Below are positions 8,001 through 8,248 of a DNA stretch of 8,248 nt, in pieces. Within the stretch, counting starts at the first letter, position 1. Each line of letters begins with the position of its first letter. Origin of the DNA: Chlorobiota bacterium (GTDB lineage: Bacteria > Bacteroidota > Bacteroidia > Flavobacteriales > Flavobacteriaceae); NCBI GenBank assembly GCA_013151975.1, contig JAADHG010000237.1, positions 1 to 8,248 of the forward strand. The letters are read 5' to 3'. The notes beneath the pieces were generated by a model. It ran no database searches. It saw nothing but the letters and a program-made list of their open reading frames with translations, and was not told the origin of the DNA. A program made the translations under genes and the position numbers.

Positions 8001-8248
8001 GGTCGAGCGCGTCACATCGAGCGCAGTCGAGATGCGAGACCCTTTGACAACCTTTCGACTGCGCTCAAGGAGACAAAAATTAAACAAAAACCTAAAGCAG
8101 CCATTCTTCGTGAAAAAGGAAGTAACTCTGAACGTGAAATGGCAAATGCCATGTATCTCGCAGGTTTTGATGTAAAAGATGTACATATGACCGATTTGAT
8201 TTCTGGTCGTGAAACATTAGAAGATATTCAGTTTATTGGTGCGGTTGG
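5043..8248 (+). CDS. purL: phosphoribosylformylglycinamidine synthase (fused type), 3' end cut off by window
   Basis: Step 4 of de novo purine synthesis: formylglycinamide ribonucleotide + glutamine + ATP give the amidine (FGAM). The frame is open for 1068 full codons from ATG 5043 (MIHFFGN) to the window edge. Visible landmarks: FSQVNSEHCRHK (about 160-171), AETHNFPTTVEPFNGAATGSGG (from 246), GNKFGQP, GGDNYRIGMGGAAVSS, SIHDHGAGGHLN, VGDVTGD, CVGGKVAKQQCVG, PTGKDSLSMKQ, and AGHDVASGGL. The glutaminase domain starts near 1017 (PKAAILREKGSNSEREM) and breaks off at FIGAVG, before its catalytic Cys and His. This is the large single-chain form (usually about 1200-1300 residues), not the small PurL/PurQ/PurS set. 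Oddity: four full palindromic elements and one half element lie in the frame at residues about 300-308, 358-366 and 986-1012, adding residues that the family normally lacks. Family motifs are intact around all three sites, so the enzyme is probably active. Confidence 0.97.
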   Translation, partial: MIHFFGNVNSKVFAVQTAEELSTETISKLNWLFGNQPKIQQASLDAFFVGPRAAMITPWSTNAVEITQNMGVIGITRIEEFEAIPEDFSDFDPMISEKYNGLNQESFTINIQPKSILQIEDISTYNKQEGLALSNEEIEYLESVSIKIGRPLTDSEVFGFSQVNSEHCRHKIFNGVFIIDGIEKPTSLFKLIKETSKQNHNDIVSAYKDNVAFIKGPKVEQFAPKRADIPDFYTTEDFESVISLKAETHNFPTTVEPFNGAATGSGGEIRDRLAGGKGSLPLAGTAVYMTSYSRLENNRPFDSAQGKPWEKAMQERQWLYQTPMDILIKASNGASDFGNKFGQPLICGSVLTFEHEEHFDKLSVTSRKLGYDKVIMQAGGIGYAKANQALKDTPQTGDKIVLLGGDNYRIGMGGAAVSSADTGAFSSGIELNAVQRSNPEMQKRAANAIRGMVESDNNFIVSIHDHGAGGHLNCLSELVEDTGGKIDLDKLPIGDPTLSDKEIIGNESQERMGLVISEEHIDTLQRIAERERSPIYTVGDVTGDNRFTFESKTKGNKPMDLALEDMFGSSPKTIMNDINIDRQYAKITYNSDAFYDYLDQVLQLEAVACKDWLTNKVDRCVGGKVAKQQCVGALQLPLNNVGVMALDYKGKEGIATSIGHSPISGLINPTAGSRNSITEALTNIIWAPLKEGLQSVSLSANWMWPCKNEGEDARLYEAVQAISEFAIDLGINVPTGKDSLSMKQKYPNEEVIAPGTVIISAAANCNAISKVVEPVLQKNKGDIYYINISQDDFKLGGSSFAQINNKIGSNTPTVKSAAYVKTVFNTIQDLIKDEQIVAGHDVASGGLITTLLEMCFAENNLSAELDITALNQKDSFKVLFAENSGIVFQAKDNSIETILKDANIEFFNIGKVTESDVLSIINNNEVFTMTISRLRDMWYKTSFLLDQKQTANGLAKTRFDNYKNQPLKYTFPKHFTGNLQDTLQLSGRARHIERSRDARPFDNLSTALKETKIKQKPKAAILREKGSNSEREMANAMYLAGFDVKDVHMTDLISGRETLEDIQFIGAV
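5940..5959 (+). repeat. in-frame palindromic element, copy 1 (inside purL)
   Basis: Arms CCCT (5940-5943) and AGGG (5956-5959) pair around the core TCGACTCAGCTC (5944-5955). It is read in frame as P-F-D-S-A-Q-G (residues 300-306), followed by KP, between LENNR and WEKAM. From memory, other flavobacterial PurL proteins run directly from NRP to WE here, so FDSAQGKP (24 bases) looks like added sequence. The boundary of the insertion is approximate. Confidence 0.75.
6114..6137 (+). repeat. in-frame palindromic element, copy 2 (inside purL)
   Basis: Arms CACT (6114-6117) and AGTG (6129-6132) pair around the core TCGACAAGCTC (6118-6128), which is one base shorter than in the other copies. The TGACA tail (6133-6137) matches the GTCAC-type flank of the cluster copies when read in reverse. 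It is translated as H-F-D-K-L-S-V-T (358-365) between FEHEE and RKLGYDK, in the same TTC-GAC reading as copy 1. The E. coli enzyme has a longer loop near this place, so the site tolerates extra residues. Confidence 0.75.
7997..8010 (-). repeat. half copy of the palindromic element, tandem 14-base duplication
   Basis: GTCAGGTCGAGCGC (7997-8010) is followed at once by GTCACATCGAGCGC (8011-8024); 12 of 14 bases agree. The first unit holds only the flank and the GAGCGC half of the core, with no matching right arm. It is either a truncated copy or a local duplication of the next element's left half. It encodes part of LSGRAR in the PurL linker. Confidence 0.7.
8011..8034 (-). repeat. palindromic element, copy 3 (reverse orientation, purL linker)
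   Basis: Arms CATC (8015-8018) and GATG (8031-8034) pair around the core GAGCGCAGTCGA (8019-8030), the exact reverse complement of the core of copy 4. The GTCA flank (8011-8014) resembles the tail of copy 2 read in reverse. In the PurL frame it reads H-I-E-R-S-R-D-A. Confidence 0.8.
8051..8074 (+). repeat. palindromic element, copy 4 (forward orientation, purL linker)
   Basis: Arms CCTT (8051-8054) and AAGG (8067-8070) pair around the core TCGACTGCGCTC (8055-8066), with tail AGACA like the TGACA tail of copy 2. It is read as L-S-T-A-L-K-E-T, one frame off from copies 1 and 2. With copy 3 it makes a perfect 12-base inverted repeat across a 24-base spacer, a BIME-like paired arrangement. Confidence 0.8.

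Noticed and set aside
5940..8074. CRISPR array interpretation of the repeats in purL
   Set aside because: Copies are few, unevenly spaced, in both orientations and embedded in a coding frame, with no spacer regularity or cas genes.
6566..8186. Several open frames on the minus strand across purL (6566-6811, 7019-7339, 7706-7924, 7998-8186)
   Set aside because: They lie antisense to strongly conserved purL coding sequence, have no family-like features and no promoter or start context; they are shadow frames.

Overview
The window looks like chromosomal DNA from a marine-type member of the Flavobacteriaceae (Bacteroidetes). The evidence is low GC with AT-rich codons, a secreted nuclease with a C-terminal type IX secretion (T9SS) sorting tail, Bacteroidetes-style TAnnTTTG promoter boxes with no clear Shine-Dalgarno sites, and a single-chain fused PurL. 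The genus cannot be fixed from this sequence.

Left part (1-1427): the 3' end of an ECF sigma factor gene, then a single-span membrane protein with an acidic C-terminus and a 20-residue internal repeat, then a small exported Spy/CpxP-like helical protein. All three are on the + strand with short gaps, so they look like one sigma-factor operon with its probable membrane regulator and envelope sensor. A strong hairpin closes the operon and also serves the convergent gene. That convergent gene (1425-2483, minus strand) encodes a lipoprotein with four Asp-box (BNR) repeats, probably a beta-propeller.

Middle (2484-4935): a divergent intergenic region holds a TAnnTTTG box, followed by an RsmB/NOP-type rRNA m5C methyltransferase. 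Six bases later comes a secreted endonuclease I family protein with a T9SS tail, then a rho-independent terminator.

Right part (4936-8248): a promoter box and purL, encoding formylglycinamidine ribonucleotide synthase of purine synthesis. It is open from 5043 to the window end and is cut early in its glutaminase domain.

The most unusual feature is inside purL. Four copies, plus one half copy, of a short palindromic element lie within the reading frame and add residues without breaking it. Each full copy has a core of the form TCGAC-x(2-3)-GCTC (or its reverse complement) flanked by four-base arms. The arm sequences differ between copies but are self-complementary in every copy (CCCT/AGGG, CACT/AGTG, CATC/GATG, CCTT/AAGG). 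They sit at three places: two in what I judge to be variable loops of the synthase region, and a composite cluster exactly in the linker before the glutaminase domain. This looks like a REP-like or Rickettsia-palindromic-element-like repeat family that has colonised an essential gene in frame. No transposase for it is present in the window.
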